Positions 6,536 to 15,562 are shown, numbered from the stretch's first letter. The stretch is DNA of 41,560 nucleotides from an uncultured Prevotellaceae bacterium (GCA_900317635.1 ONHN01000016.1:1-41560), one strand, 5' to 3'. Program-made: numbers and translations. Notes: generated from the sequence alone by a model not told the origin.

Positions 6536-8935
6536 ATGTGTATTCGCATTCTGACTTTTGTAAGCGCTTTGTTGCTGGCCGTACCAGCTTTTTCGCAGCG
6601 CGTTAAGATATATGGAACGGTGCGCGACGCCGATGGTCGTGGCGTAGAATTTGCCAGCGTTCGCGTGCAAGGCACGGGGGCGCGCACGTCGGCCTCGTTG
6701 CAGGGAGAATATACGCTGTATGCAGAGCGTAGCGACAGCGTGCTGGTGGTTTGTTCGCAGATAGGCTACGGCACGCGCCGCCGCCTCTTGCTTTCGCCCG
6801 CCGACAGCGTGCGGCTGGACTTCACGCTGCAAACGATTGACGCGCAGGTGGGCGAGGCCGTCGTCACGGGGCAAGCCATTCAGACAACAGGCACACAACG
6901 CATACAGATGGCCGACGTGCAGACCATGCCCAGCGTGACGGGCAACGGCGTGGAAGAGGTGATTGCAACGCAGGCGGGTGTTTCAACCCACAACGAACTC
7001 TCTTCGCAGTACAACGTGCGCGGCGGTTCGTTCGACGAAAACGTGGTGTATCTTGACGGATTGGAAGTGCATCGCCCCATGCTAGTGCGCAGTGGGCAGC
7101 AGGAAGGCCTCTCTATCATCAACCCCGACATGGTGGACCGCATCCACTTTTCTACGGGCGGTTTCGAAGCGCGCTACGGCGACAAGATGTCCAGCGTGCT
7201 CGACATCACCTACAAGCGCCCCGAACGGAGCGAAGGTCGCGTCTATGCCAGCCTGCTGGGTGCCGGTGCCTACTTCGGCACGGGTAGCAAGGCCGTCAGC
7301 TTCATGACCTCCGTGCGCTATAAAACAACGAAGTACCTGCTCGGAACGCTCGACTCCAACGGCGAGTACAGTCCCTCGTTCATCGACGTGCAAGCCATGC
7401 TCTCGCTGCACCCAGGCAAGAAGTGGAGCCTCGACCTGCTGGGCAACCTTTCCGACAACAACTACACTTTCAAACCCGCCGATCGCGAAACGAGTTTCGG
7501 CACGTTGGAAGATGCTAAGACGTTTAAGGTCTATTTCGACGGAAAAGAAAAGGACCGCTTTCGCACCTACTTTGGTGCCGCCACGCTGACCCACCACTTC
7601 ACGCCCGAGAGTTTCCTGGCCCTGCAATTCTCAACCTACGCCACGCAGGAGCGCGAGACGTACGACATACAAGGCGAATACTGGCTGAACGAGGCCACGA
7701 GCCAAGAGCAGCTGGGCGTAGGAACCTATATGGAACACGCGCGCAACCGCCTGAAAGCAAATGTTTATAACGTAGGCTTGCGCTGGCGGCAACGTTTGCG
7801 CCCCAACGACAGCGACAACAACCACACCCTGCAAGCTGGCTTCAACTGGCAGAGCGAAAAGCTGACGGAGCGTAGCACGGAATGGGAAATGCGCGACTCG
7901 GCTGGCTTCTCGTTGCCCTACGACCCGCAGCGCCTGCAACTCATCTACAGCCTGCGGGCTGCCGAAGAGGTGAAGCTCTCGCGCATAGAGGCCTTCGTGC
8001 AGGACACGTGGCGCCTCAACACGGGGCTGGGGCTCTTCAACTTTACCTACGGTGTGCGTCTCTCGCGCCTCGACTTCAACAAAGAAACCATCGTCTCGCC
8101 GCGCCTGAGCATCGGCCTCCTGCCCCGAAAGAACGAAAACTGGGCGCTGCGTTTTGCCACGGGCGTTTACTATCAAGCCCCAACCTACAAGGAACTTCGC
8201 GACACAACCATCACCGCTGGCGTGGCCACCGTAGGGCTGAACCGCGAGCTGAAGAGTCAGCGCAGCATCCACTTCGTCTTGGGTGCCGACTATACGTTCC
8301 GCATGCTGAACCGCCCGTTTAAGTTCACAACTGAGGTTTACTATAAGGCTCTTTCGCGCCTGAACCCCTATAGTGTCGACAACTTGCGCATCGTCTATTA
8401 CGGACGCAACGTGGCATCGGGCTATGCCGCAGGCATCGACTTCAAACTCTACGGCGAGTTCGTGCCTGGCACGGATAGCTGGATAACCTTCTCGCTGATG
8501 AAGACATCGGAGAAGATAAACGGCATCGCACTGCCGCGCCCCACCGACCAGCGCTATAACCTCTCGCTCTTCTTCACCGACTACTTCCCTGGTACCACAC
8601 GCTGGCGCGCTGCCTTGAAACTGGCTTTTGCCGGCGGACTGCCCTTCGGACCGCCCCACAGCGACCGTTCCACGCAAACTTTCCGCGCCCCAGCCTACAA
8701 GCGCGTGGACCTCGGCCTGAGCTACCGCCTTGTCAACAACGAAGACCGCCACATCACCCGCGGTTTCGGACGCATCATCAAAAACGCCTGGATAGGCATC
8801 GACGCGCTGAACCTCCTGGGCATCTCAAACGTTAACTCCTACTACTGGGTGACCGACATCACCAATGCGCAGTACGCCGTGCCCAACTACCTAACGGGCC
8901 GCCAAATCAACGCCCGCTTCTCGATAGAGTTCTGA
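6536..8935 (+). CDS. TonB-dependent outer membrane receptor
   Basis: A 799-residue outer membrane transporter. Residues 1-20 are a signal peptide ending AFSQ. Residues about 23-105 form a carboxypeptidase-regulatory-like domain (VKIYGTVRDADGRGVEFASV), typical of Bacteroidetes receptors. The plug follows (VVTGQAIQTTGTQRI; then YNVRGGSFDENVVYLDGLEV), then a long beta-barrel ending in FSIEF with the terminal aromatic residue expected for barrel assembly. It is shorter than SusC proteins and no SusD gene follows, so it is a single-receptor type whose ligand (metal chelate, vitamin or oligomer) is unknown. The ATG at 6536 is the first in frame before the signal peptide. It is transcribed alone and ends in a strong terminator. 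Confidence 0.88.
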   Translation: MCIRILTFVSALLLAVPAFSQRVKIYGTVRDADGRGVEFASVRVQGTGARTSASLQGEYTLYAERSDSVLVVCSQIGYGTRRRLLLSPADSVRLDFTLQTIDAQVGEAVVTGQAIQTTGTQRIQMADVQTMPSVTGNGVEEVIATQAGVSTHNELSSQYNVRGGSFDENVVYLDGLEVHRPMLVRSGQQEGLSIINPDMVDRIHFSTGGFEARYGDKMSSVLDITYKRPERSEGRVYASLLGAGAYFGTGSKAVSFMTSVRYKTTKYLLGTLDSNGEYSPSFIDVQAMLSLHPGKKWSLDLLGNLSDNNYTFKPADRETSFGTLEDAKTFKVYFDGKEKDRFRTYFGAATLTHHFTPESFLALQFSTYATQERETYDIQGEYWLNEATSQEQLGVGTYMEHARNRLKANVYNVGLRWRQRLRPNDSDNNHTLQAGFNWQSEKLTERSTEWEMRDSAGFSLPYDPQRLQLIYSLRAAEEVKLSRIEAFVQDTWRLNTGLGLFNFTYGVRLSRLDFNKETIVSPRLSIGLLPRKNENWALRFATGVYYQAPTYKELRDTTITAGVATVGLNRELKSQRSIHFVLGADYTFRMLNRPFKFTTEVYYKALSRLNPYSVDNLRIVYYGRNVASGYAAGIDFKLYGEFVPGTDSWITFSLMKTSEKINGIALPRPTDQRYNLSLFFTDYFPGTTRWRAALKLAFAGGLPFGPPHSDRSTQTFRAPAYKRVDLGLSYRLVNNEDRHITRGFGRIIKNAWIGIDALNLLGISNVNSYYWVTDITNAQYAVPNYLTGRQINARFSIEF

Positions 8936-8938
8936 AGC

Positions 8939-8971
8939 AAAAAGGGGCAGCGTCAACCGCTTCCCCTTTTT
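8939..8971 (+). terminator. Intrinsic terminator of the TonB receptor gene
   Basis: AAAAAGGGG pairs with CCCCTTTTT, with an inner AGCG/CGCT stem around TCAAC, beginning 4 bases after the stop codon and ending in a T run. This is the clearest Rho-independent terminator in the window. The 106 bases that follow, up to the next gene end at 9078, show nothing recognisable. Confidence 0.9.
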
Positions 8972-9077
8972 GCTCTCTTAGTGCTTCCACATCTGAAGTG
9001 CTTGCTTCTCACGTTCTTCTTGTGTCATAACCTTGGTCGCCTAACACCCCTTTAGGGCTTTGAGGATAAAGTCAGGA

Positions 9078-9809
9078 CTAATAGCCAGCAAAAAAAGCAG
9101 CCTTGAAGACCGAAGGGATTTGCAACAACTTGCGGTCGCCTCCTATTGAAGATTTGGGGGTTTGAGGGACGAGCGGGATGATGTCAACATGGTTGTTCGT
9201 TGCAAATTGAGTGATAATGCGTTTCAGTTCTGAAAGATACTGCGCGATGTAGGGCTGGCGGTGGCCTTGCTTCTTGCAGATGGTGTTGGTGTAGCGCTGG
9301 CGGATAGAGGCCCTATCTTCGCTCTGACCATATAGCATAATCCAGTAGCGAATGAAGAGTTCGCCGTTGTTGGCCGTCAGGGCTTGATAAAACGGGATGT
9401 CTAACAGATAAGCGCTATGGGCGATGGCCAAAAGAACATTGTTCTCGCGACGACCTATTTCGAGCAGCTTCATCCCCTCTGGTGTCTTGACCACGGGGCG
9501 ATAGTAGCCTAAGGTCTTGCGAGAGGTGTGGACGTGTTCGAAGTGCTTCCATTCCAGCACAGGTGCGCAGCTTTCATGCTCCCCCAAGGGAGTGGCTATA
9601 TTATAACACGTAGGGCTCTGCATTGAAGGGCTGTCGGCCTCGTTGCTTGGAGGCACTTTTTCCTGAACGCCGAGTTTGGAAGCTTGGGCTGCAGGCGAGG
9701 GGGGTGCTTGCTTGGTTGTTTCCTCCTTTGAACTCGCTTTGGACCGGCGATGTTTCGTGGCAAACGATGAAACAGCCATGAAGGTTTTGAGTAGTGCATT
9801 GAAAATCAT
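9078..9809 (-). CDS. Unrecognised 243-residue protein
   Basis: I do not recognise this protein. Residues 1-15 are mildly hydrophobic (MIFNALLKTFMAVSS). Residues 18-70 are a low-complexity stretch rich in Ser, Lys, Pro and Gln, probably disordered. Residues 82-243 look folded, with LEWKHFEHVHTSRKTLGYYRP, a helical region (LLEIGRRENNVLLAIAHSAYLL) and a basic segment (IRQRYTNTICKKQGHRQPY). Base composition is more AT-rich than the neighbouring receptor and his genes. It stands alone on the minus strand between a plus-strand receptor and a candidate small-peptide unit. The uninterrupted length argues for a real, possibly accessory, gene. Confidence 0.6.
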   Translation of the reverse strand: MIFNALLKTFMAVSSFATKHRRSKASSKEETTKQAPPSPAAQASKLGVQEKVPPSNEADSPSMQSPTCYNIATPLGEHESCAPVLEWKHFEHVHTSRKTLGYYRPVVKTPEGMKLLEIGRRENNVLLAIAHSAYLLDIPFYQALTANNGELFIRYWIMLYGQSEDRASIRQRYTNTICKKQGHRQPYIAQYLSELKRIITQFATNNHVDIIPLVPQTPKSSIGGDRKLLQIPSVFKAAFFAGY

Positions 9810-9857
9810 AGTGTAGATATATTAAGTGTTAAACGTTGTGGATTATCGAAACGAAGA

Positions 9858-9896
9858 AAGCGCCTAAGGGCTTGCTTTCGAAGCTCCTCGGCGCTT
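9858..9896 (-). terminator. Hairpin closing a possible small-peptide unit
   Basis: AAGCGCC pairs with GGCGCTT, with an inner AAGCTC/GGGCTT stem. On the minus strand it is followed by T-rich TTCGTTTCG. It lies 34 bases beyond the stop of the small ORF at 9931-10098, fitting a terminator in that direction. Confidence 0.5.
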
Positions 9897-9930
9897 AGGG
9901 TATCTTTTGGAATGATTGATACACTTAGAG

Positions 9931-10098
9931 TCAAGTTGAACCTCGAACCATGCAGACCTTTTCGTCTCCAGCAGTGCCTATGACCGCAGCGCGCACAGCA
10001 CCACCGCCCACAATGCTTATGGGCGTTGCAGCACCTGCGAAAGCCGATACTTTCGCCGTGGTGTTGAGGCTGAAGAAACTGTTCGTGAAACTATGCAT
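9931..10098 (-). CDS. Possible 55-residue peptide, Gly/Ala-rich
   Basis: A short ORF starting MHSFTNSFF and containing a hydrophobic Gly/Ala stretch with three consecutive Gly (residues 31-33) followed by GAVRAAVIG and an acidic tail with one Cys (DEKVCMVRGST). Codon endings (many C and G) resemble neighbouring genes more than the overlapping plus-strand frame does. It lies between a promoter-like pair of boxes and a hairpin. I recognise no family; the layout superficially recalls a peptide precursor with a double-glycine site, but no processing gene is nearby. It may also be a remnant. Confidence 0.3.
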   Translation of the reverse strand: MHSFTNSFFSLNTTAKVSAFAGAATPISIVGGGAVRAAVIGTAGDEKVCMVRGST

Positions 10099-10112
10099 AC
10101 GAGTGGCGTGCG

Positions 10113-10199
10113 TTAATGGGGCAAAGTTTGCGGCATCCAGCAAGAGAAGGACGCTTCGGCGGTTGGTGTGTAGTAGGGGAGAAGAAAGTTCTTTTTCAT
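10113..10199 (-). CDS. Possible 28-residue peptide
   Basis: An ORF beginning MKKNFLLPYYTPTAEAS and ending in a Cys-Trp-containing tail, with an AGCGAG purine stretch just before the ATG. It starts about 10 bases after the expected transcription start of the promoter at 10216-10247. The MKK-x-F/Y-x2-P-x5-E pattern resembles short peptides seen widely in Bacteroidetes, whose function is mostly unknown. It ends 14 bases before the next small ORF. Confidence 0.35.
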   Translation of the reverse strand: MKKNFLLPYYTPTAEASFSCWMPQTLPH

Positions 10200-10215
10200 C
10201 TCGCTGTTCTTAGCA

Positions 10216-10247
10216 CAAAGTTGATGGTTTTATTTTGTACAGACAAA
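10216..10247 (-). promoter_or_regulatory. Bacteroidetes-type promoter of the small-peptide unit
   Basis: On the minus strand TTTG (10247-10244), exactly 20 bases, then CAACTTTG (10223-10216), one mismatch from TAnnTTTG. The expected start near 10209 is followed by the 28-residue ORF. Confidence 0.55.
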
Positions 10248-10462
10248 GGGATGTCTCTACTTTTTGCGTGAAATTCACGAAATTCGTTCCCCGCAGCCTT
10301 GGTTTGCCATTCAAAGTTGGCAAAACATCGCACGCGTTATGGTGCGCAGTGCGAAGCCCCGTCAAGCTTCAACTCTTGTCGCTGCGAACCGCAAAGCGTT
10401 AATTTACGAAGCATTATGAAAGAAATATGGCCCTACAGCATCGCGTTGTGCTAAGAATAGTG

Positions 10463-10470
10463 TATCTTTG
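10463..10470 (+). promoter_or_regulatory. Probable -7 box of the his operon
   Basis: TATCTTTG is an exact match to TAnnTTTG, 237 bases before hisG. No good TTTG is found 19-21 bases upstream, so the -33 half is weak. Confidence 0.5.
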
Positions 10471-10707
10471 CTGCCCATAATGCTTCTTAGCGATGAGCGA
10501 CGAGTTTGGCTTTGCCAACAAAGGCGGCCCCCTTCTCTCTTCCCTCCGAACTGGAAACGTTAAACAAGAAACATGAAGGGCTGACGGCGTTCAGCTGCAC
10601 GCGTTGTTCAGTATCTTGCCGTACCACGGCAACCCTTCAGCGCAAACCTCTTCGTGCCTTTCGTGGTTTCTACATTTCTAAACTTATCCCCTCCCATTCA
10701 AACAGCT
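10471..10707 (+). other. Leader region of hisG
   Basis: About 230 bases between the probable promoter and hisG. It holds a 27-codon ORF at 10493-10576 (MSDEFGFANKGG...) without any His codon, a weak TTGGC/GCCAA hairpin, and a copy of the dispersed CTTCGTG repeat at 10641-10670. No His-rich leader peptide was found in any frame, so classical attenuation is not supported. Confidence 0.4.
10641..10670 (+). repeat. Dispersed CTTCGTG repeat, copy 1
   Basis: CCTCTTCGTGCCTTTCGTGG core. A second copy with CTCTTCGTGCCCCTTCGTG lies at 11592-11623 between hisG and hisD. Both precede a his gene start by 35-40 bases. Confidence 0.6.
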
Positions 10708-11559
10708 ATGCTCAGAATTGCCATACAAGCCAAAGGGCGCTTACACGACGACACCGTCGAACTTCTTAAAGAAATAGGTATCAAACTACCCAGCTCGAAA
10801 CGCACGTTGGTGGCTAAGGCCAAAAACTTCAACGTGGAAGTGCTCTTCTTGCGCGACGACGACATTCCGCAGACCGTGGCCGACGGCGTGGCCGACCTCG
10901 GCATCGTAGGCCTTAACGAGGTGGAGGAGAAAGGTTTTGAGGTTCACCGCATCATGCCACTCGGCTTTGGCGGGTGTCGCCTCTCGCTGGCTCTGCCCGC
11001 CGCCACCGACTATCCTGGGCCGCGCTGGTTCAATGGTCGCACCATTGCCACGTCCTATCCTGGCATACTCAAAGGCTGGATGCAAGCAAAGGGCATTGAA
11101 GCCAAAGTCCACGTCATCTCTGGCAGCGTGGAGATTAGCCCAGGCATCGGACTGGCCGATGCTATCTTCGACATTGTTAGCAGTGGCTCAACCCTCGTCA
11201 GCAACAACCTGCGCGAGGTTGAAGTGGCCATGGAGAGCGAAGCCTGGCTCATCTCCAGCGGCATGCTCTCGAAAGAGAAACTCGCCCTGCTCGACGAGCT
11301 CCTATTCCGCATTCGTGCCGTGAAGAGTGCCGAGGGAAAGAAGTACGTGCTGATGAACGCGCCGCGCCATCGCGTTGACGATATCTGTGCCGCCTTGCCT
11401 GGCATTAAGAGTCCCACCATTATGCCACTGGCCGACGAAGGGTGGTGCAGCATCCACACCGTGCTTGAAGAGCGCCGCTTTTGGGAAATCATTGGTCAGC
11501 TCAAGGCGTGTGGCGCGCAGGGCATCCTCGTCTTGCCTATTGAGAAGATGATTATCTAA
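10708..11559 (+). CDS. hisG: ATP phosphoribosyltransferase, long form
   Basis: A 283-residue cytosolic enzyme catalysing the first, feedback-controlled step of histidine synthesis: ATP plus PRPP to phosphoribosyl-ATP. The N-terminal LRIAIQAKGRLHDDTVELLKEIGI, the DLGIVGLNEVEE lobe motif and the PRPP loop ADAIFDIVSSGSTL are all present. Length and the extra C-terminal part after about residue 205 (PGIKSPTIMPLADEGWCSIHTVL) mark the long form with its own His-sensing domain, so no HisZ partner is needed. I chose the ATG at 10708; a longer reading adds residues from the leader. First gene of hisGDCB. Confidence 0.95.
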   Translation: MLRIAIQAKGRLHDDTVELLKEIGIKLPSSKRTLVAKAKNFNVEVLFLRDDDIPQTVADGVADLGIVGLNEVEEKGFEVHRIMPLGFGGCRLSLALPAATDYPGPRWFNGRTIATSYPGILKGWMQAKGIEAKVHVISGSVEISPGIGLADAIFDIVSSGSTLVSNNLREVEVAMESEAWLISSGMLSKEKLALLDELLFRIRAVKSAEGKKYVLMNAPRHRVDDICAALPGIKSPTIMPLADEGWCSIHTVLEERRFWEIIGQLKACGAQGILVLPIEKMII

Positions 11560-11591
11560 GCGGCGAGTAGCCTCCACAAGCGGCGCGAACG

Positions 11592-11623
11592 CGCGAATCT
11601 CTTCGTGCCCCTTCGTGCTTTTC
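11592..11623 (+). repeat. Dispersed CTTCGTG repeat, copy 2
   Basis: Second copy of the repeat found before hisG, in the 99-base hisG-hisD gap. About 24 of the aligned positions match the first copy. Confidence 0.6.
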
Positions 11624-11658
11624 CCAACAAATTGACCTCATAGCCCCCTTCATAAACA

Positions 11659-12945
11659 ATGAACACCTACCTCAATCCGCCGCGCTCCTTGTGGGCCGAA
11701 ATATGCCGTCGGCCCGCCTTCGACCTCTCAGCACTCTACGCCACCGTGCAGCCCATTATGGAGGCCGTCCGCACATGTGGCGATGAGGCACTCCTTGAGC
11801 TTGAAGCGCGGTTCGACCATTGTCAGCTCACCTCCCTCGCAGTTTCGGAAGAGGCCATGCGCAGTGCCGAAGCGGAGATAGACGCCACGCTCGCCCAGAG
11901 CATCCAGCTCGCCGCCGACAACATTCGGTGTTTTCATGCTGCTCAGTGCTTTCAGCCCATACGTGTGCAGACTACTACGGGCGTGACGGCCTGGCAGCGC
12001 AGCGTACCCATCGAGCGTGTAGGACTTTATGTCCCTGGCGGCACGGCTCCTTTACTCAGCACGGTCCTCATGCTGGCCATTCCGGCACAAGTGGCGGGCT
12101 GCAAGCAGGTGGTGCTTTGCACGCCCCCTTCGCCCCAAGGCCGCGTGCATCCAGCCATTCGCTATGCCGCCACGCTCTGTGGCATACATAATATATATAT
12201 GTGTGGCGGAGCAGGGGCAATAGCGGCCATGGCCTACGGAACGCCGACGGTGCCGAAGGTTGATAAAATCTTTGGCCCTGGCAACCAGTACGTCATGGCA
12301 GCCAAGCAGTTGGCCTCGCTCTCCGACGTAGCTATTGATATGCCCGCCGGCCCCAGCGAGGTGCTGGTCGTAGCCGATGCTTCCGCACGTCCCGATTTCG
12401 TCGCCGCCGACCTCCTCAGTCAGGCCGAACATGGACCCGATAGTCAGGTCGTGCTCCTTGCCACGGACGAGGCACTGATGCACGCCGTAGCGGCAGAAGT
12501 GGAGCGCCAACTGGCCCAGCTTTCTCGTCGCGACATAGCGACTAAAGCCTTAGACGCCAGCAGCCTCGTCTTTCTTCCCTCGCTCGATGATGCCCTCGCC
12601 CTTGCAGAGGCGTATGCGCCCGAGCACCTCATCCTGGCACTCAGCCATCCCCATGCCGCCGCCGAGCGCATCACGCGGGCGGGTTCCGTCTTCCTCGGCC
12701 ACTACGCCTGCGAAAGTGCGGGCGACTATGCCTCGGGCACGAACCACACCCTGCCCACACGTGGCTACGCTGCCGCTTACAGCGGTTTGTCGCTCGACAG
12801 CTTCTGTCGGAAGATGACCCTGCAGGAGCTCACCGCCGACGGCGTCCGCACCATCGGACCCGCCGTTTGTGCTATGGCCCACGCCGAACAGCTATCGGCC
12901 CACGCGCAAGCCATGCAACTACGCTTAGATACCTTGCCAGCGTAG
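11659..12945 (+). CDS. hisD: Histidinol dehydrogenase
   Basis: A 428-residue zinc enzyme that oxidises histidinol to histidine in two NAD-dependent steps, the last of the pathway. Visible family motifs are VGLYVPGGTAPLLSTVLMLAIPA, DKIFGPGNQYVMAAK, AIDMPAGPSEVLVVAD, the DLLSQAEHGPDSQ segment with zinc ligands, YAPEHL, and SVFLGHYACESAGDYASGTNHTLPT. Length is standard. It follows hisG after 99 bases. A run of alternating A/T (12184-12201, encoding I-H-N-I-Y-M) is out of keeping with the otherwise GC-rich gene. Confidence 0.96.
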   Translation: MNTYLNPPRSLWAEICRRPAFDLSALYATVQPIMEAVRTCGDEALLELEARFDHCQLTSLAVSEEAMRSAEAEIDATLAQSIQLAADNIRCFHAAQCFQPIRVQTTTGVTAWQRSVPIERVGLYVPGGTAPLLSTVLMLAIPAQVAGCKQVVLCTPPSPQGRVHPAIRYAATLCGIHNIYMCGGAGAIAAMAYGTPTVPKVDKIFGPGNQYVMAAKQLASLSDVAIDMPAGPSEVLVVADASARPDFVAADLLSQAEHGPDSQVVLLATDEALMHAVAAEVERQLAQLSRRDIATKALDASSLVFLPSLDDALALAEAYAPEHLILALSHPHAAAERITRAGSVFLGHYACESAGDYASGTNHTLPTRGYAAAYSGLSLDSFCRKMTLQELTADGVRTIGPAVCAMAHAEQLSAHAQAMQLRLDTLPA

Positions 12946-12950
12946 CCCCC

Positions 12951-13145
12951 CTGGGAGCGCAGGCACCTCGCCCGCACCCATCGTCGGCGTAGCCCTAACT
13001 GGGTACGCAGGCGTCCTGCCTGCACCCAATCGCTGCGAAAGCAGCGATGACAAGCGGTGATGTTTCAGCTATGGCTCTGATTAGGGCGAGCGAGGCACTC
13101 GCGCTTCCACGACTATTGTCGGCGTAGCCCACTCGTCACTCGTCA
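12951..13145 (+). repeat. Three hairpin repeat units plus heptamers in the hisD-hisC gap
   Basis: Unit one (12951-12995) carries GCAGGCACCTCGCCCGC then CGTCGGCGTAGCCC. Unit two (12999-13029) has GCAGGC/GCCTGC pairing around GTCCT. A degenerate third unit (13083-13131) has GCGAG/CTCGC and again ends GTCGGCGTAGCCC. Two heptamers (CTCGTCA, 13132-13145) follow. A TCGCTGC/GCAGCGA hairpin at 13030-13047 lies between units two and three. No ORF fits. Confidence 0.8.
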
Positions 13146-13165
13146 ACTTAAACCTTTCCTCCCTT

Positions 13166-14209
13166 ATGCGACCTCTCGAAGAATTAGTACGTCCCAACAT
13201 TTGCTCTTTAACGCCCTACAGCTGTGCCCGCGATGAGTATCAAGGCGCGGAGGCCACCGTCTTTCTCGATGCTAACGAAAGTCCGTACAACACGCCCCTT
13301 AATCGCTATCCCGACCCCCTGCAGCGCAAGGTAAAGGATGCGCTTAGCCACATCTACGGACTTCGTTCCGAATGCTTTTTCCTTGGTAATGGCTCCGACG
13401 AAGCCATCGACCTCGTCTATCGCATCTTCTGTCGGCCAGGACGCGACAACGTCGTAGCACCCGACCCCACCTACGGCATGTATGGCGTAGCCGCCGACAT
13501 CAACGACGTGGAATATCGGCGCGTGCCCCTCGCCGCCGACTTCAGTTTGCAAGCTGAACGCCTGTTGGAGGTGTGCAATGCGCAGACAAAAGCCATTTTC
13601 CTTTGTTCGCCCAACAACCCCACGGGCAATGCCTTCACCGCCGAAGCCATAGAGCAGGTCGTAGCGCGCTTTCAAGGCATCGTGGTGGTTGATGAGGCTT
13701 ACGCCGATTTCAGCAGCCAACCCTCGTGGGTGAAGCGCATTGTGGACTATCCCAACCTCATTGTTCTACGCACCTTCTCGAAGGCGTGGGCCTCGGCAGG
13801 TGTCCGTTTAGGACTTGCCTTTGCGCGCCCCGACATTATCGCTTTGTTCAACAAGGTGAAGTATCCCTACAACGTCAGCCAACTTACGCAGGACTATGCG
13901 CTCGAGATGTTGTCGCGTCGCTATGAGGTGCTTGAGTGGGTGAAACGTCTGCTCGACGAACGCACGAAAGTCGTTGCCGCCTTGCGCCTCTTGCCTTTCT
14001 ACGAGAAAGACTATCCCTCCGATGCCAACTTCGTCTTAGTTAAGCTGCAAGGTGCCCGCCGCATCTACGACTACCTCATTGGCCAGGGCATCGTTGTGCG
14101 CGACCGCAGCCGTGTAACCCTCTGCGACGACTGCCTGCGCATCACCATCGGCCTACCCACCGAAAACTCACGTCTCCTCGCCGCTCTCCGACAATATAAC
14201 GGCAAGTAG
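13166..14209 (+). CDS. hisC: Histidinol-phosphate aminotransferase
   Basis: A 347-residue PLP enzyme, fold type I, that converts imidazole acetol phosphate to histidinol phosphate using glutamate. The substrate segment [18 protein letters not shown], the [10 protein letters not shown] motif, the VVDEAYADF aspartate that holds the PLP ring nitrogen, and the cofactor lysine in [14 protein letters not shown] are present, as is the C-terminal [10 protein letters not shown] arginine region. Length is normal. It lies 220 bases after hisD across repeat DNA, so the genes are co-oriented but not tightly packed. Confidence 0.95.
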   Translation: MRPLEELVRPNICSLTPYSCARDEYQGAEATVFLDANESPYNTPLNRYPDPLQRKVKDALSHIYGLRSECFFLGNGSDEAIDLVYRIFCRPGRDNVVAPDPTYGMYGVAADINDVEYRRVPLAADFSLQAERLLEVCNAQTKAIFLCSPNNPTGNAFTAEAIEQVVARFQGIVVVDEAYADFSSQPSWVKRIVDYPNLIVLRTFSKAWASAGVRLGLAFARPDIIALFNKVKYPYNVSQLTQDYALEMLSRRYEVLEWVKRLLDERTKVVAALRLLPFYEKDYPSDANFVLVKLQGARRIYDYLIGQGIVVRDRSRVTLCDDCLRITIGLPTENSRLLAALRQYNGK

Positions 14210-14215
14210 TCCTCC

Positions 14216-14314
14216 CTGGGAGCGCGGGCGCCTCGCCCGCACTATCGTCGGCGTAGCCCCTGGGATCGCGGGCGCCTCGCCCGCATCCCATCATCGGCGT
14301 AGCCCACTTGTCAC
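14216..14314 (+). repeat. Two GCGGGCG hairpin units plus heptamer in the hisC-hisB gap
   Basis: Two 44-46 base units (14216-14259, 14260-14305) in direct tandem. Each has CTGGGAKCGCGGGCGCCTCG with GCGGGCG/CGCCCGC forming a 7-bp stem on a 3-base loop, and each ends ATCGGCGTAGCCC or TCGTCGGCGTAGCCC. A single heptamer (CTTGTCA) follows at 14308. Confidence 0.85.
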
Positions 14315-14333
14315 TTTACCCCCTCCTCCTCTT

Positions 14334-15401
14334 ATGTCCAAATACCTCTTCATCGACCGCGACGGCACCCTCATCGAAGAACCCGCCGACGAACAGATAG
14401 ACAGTTTTGAAAAGTTGCGGTTCATGCCTGGCGTCTTTGCGTCGCTTGCTGCCGTGTGTAGCCACACCGACTACCGGCTCGTGCTTGTTTCCAACCAGGA
14501 CGGCCTCGGCACCCCCGCCTTCCCAGAAGAAACCTTTTGGCCCGTTCATCGCTTCATGCTCGAAGCACTGCGGCGCGAAGGCATTGTTTTCGACGAAGGC
14601 TACATCGACTGCTCCTTCCCCGCCGACAATGCTCCCACGCGCAAGCCAGGCACCGCCATGTTGCAAAGCTACATCGACAACCCCGTCTGCGACATGCCCC
14701 ACTGCTACGTCATCGGCGACCGACAGACCGACGCACTTTTGGCCGAGCGACTGGGCTGTCGCAGCCTGATACTGAGCGACGAGCTGACGTGGCCGCGCAT
14801 TGCCGAAATCCTTATTGCTGGCGAGCGCACCGCCGAAGTCCATCGCACCACGCGCGAAACGGATATCTTCGTGCGCATTGCCCTCGATCGCCCCGGGACG
14901 TGTAGCGTCAGTACGGGACTGGGTTTCTTCGACCACATGCTCGAACAAATTGCTCACCACGGCGGACTGTCGTTAGAGGTAACGGCGCACGGCGACCTCC
15001 ACGTTGACGAGCACCACACCATTGAAGACACCGCCCTCGCCTTGGGCGAATGTCTGCGTCGCGCCGTAGGCGACAAACTCGGCATGGAGCGCTACGGCTA
15101 CGTGCTCCCTATGGACGACTGCCTCTGCCAGTGCGCCCTCGACCTGGGCGGGCGCCCCTGGCTCGTTTGGGACGCCGCGTTCCAGCGCGAACGCATAGGC
15201 GACGTGCCCACCGAAATGCTCTACCATTTCTTCCACTCCCTCGCCGTCGCTGCCCAGATGAACCTCCATCTGCACGCCACGGGCACCAACGAGCACCACA
15301 AGGCCGAAGGCCTCTTCAAAGCCTTCGCCCGCGCCCTGCGAAAAGCTGTGCGGCGCGATGCCGAACACCTCGTCCTGCCCTCATCAAAAGGAACGTTGTA
15401 G
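14334..15401 (+). CDS. hisB: Bifunctional histidinol-phosphatase / imidazoleglycerol-phosphate dehydratase
   Basis: A 355-residue fusion. Residues 1-165 are a HAD phosphatase (FIDRDGTL with nucleophile Asp8 and Asp10; [13 protein letters not shown] lysine; VIGDRQTD) acting on histidinol phosphate. Residues about 170-355 are the dehydratase, with the manganese-binding [13 protein letters not shown] and [15 protein letters not shown] motifs. The zinc-loop cysteines of the E. coli enzyme are missing ([14 protein letters not shown]), which is the usual state in Bacteroidetes HisB and does not suggest inactivity. It ends the his block; hisH, hisA, hisF and hisIE do not follow and must lie elsewhere. 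Confidence 0.95.
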   Translation: MSKYLFIDRDGTLIEEPADEQIDSFEKLRFMPGVFASLAAVCSHTDYRLVLVSNQDGLGTPAFPEETFWPVHRFMLEALRREGIVFDEGYIDCSFPADNAPTRKPGTAMLQSYIDNPVCDMPHCYVIGDRQTDALLAERLGCRSLILSDELTWPRIAEILIAGERTAEVHRTTRETDIFVRIALDRPGTCSVSTGLGFFDHMLEQIAHHGGLSLEVTAHGDLHVDEHHTIEDTALALGECLRRAVGDKLGMERYGYVLPMDDCLCQCALDLGGRPWLVWDAAFQRERIGDVPTEMLYHFFHSLAVAAQMNLHLHATGTNEHHKAEGLFKAFARALRKAVRRDAEHLVLPSSKGTL

Positions 15402-15562
15402 CTTCTCACGGTAGCCTCCTTGCGTTGGGAAAAGGAGTGGAGAAATAGAAGGGAGTACAGCCGTGCGCGCCCACAGCCCAATGCTACGCGCTAAAGACTT
15501 GCGCACTGCAAACTTTTGTGCAAAAAAAACGTGAAGTTCGCTTCTTTGCAAATTGTTTTACT

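Noticed and set aside
9950-10213. Plus-strand 87-residue ORF
   Set aside because: Its codon use and peptide composition look random, and the opposite strand has a promoter, small ORFs and a hairpin instead.
10471-10707. Classical histidine attenuator before hisG
   Set aside because: No leader ORF with a run of His codons in any frame and no strong terminator/antiterminator pair.
14334-14830. HisB phosphatase half damaged because zinc cysteines are missing
   Set aside because: The HAD catalytic residues are intact and Bacteroidetes HisB proteins generally lack these cysteines.
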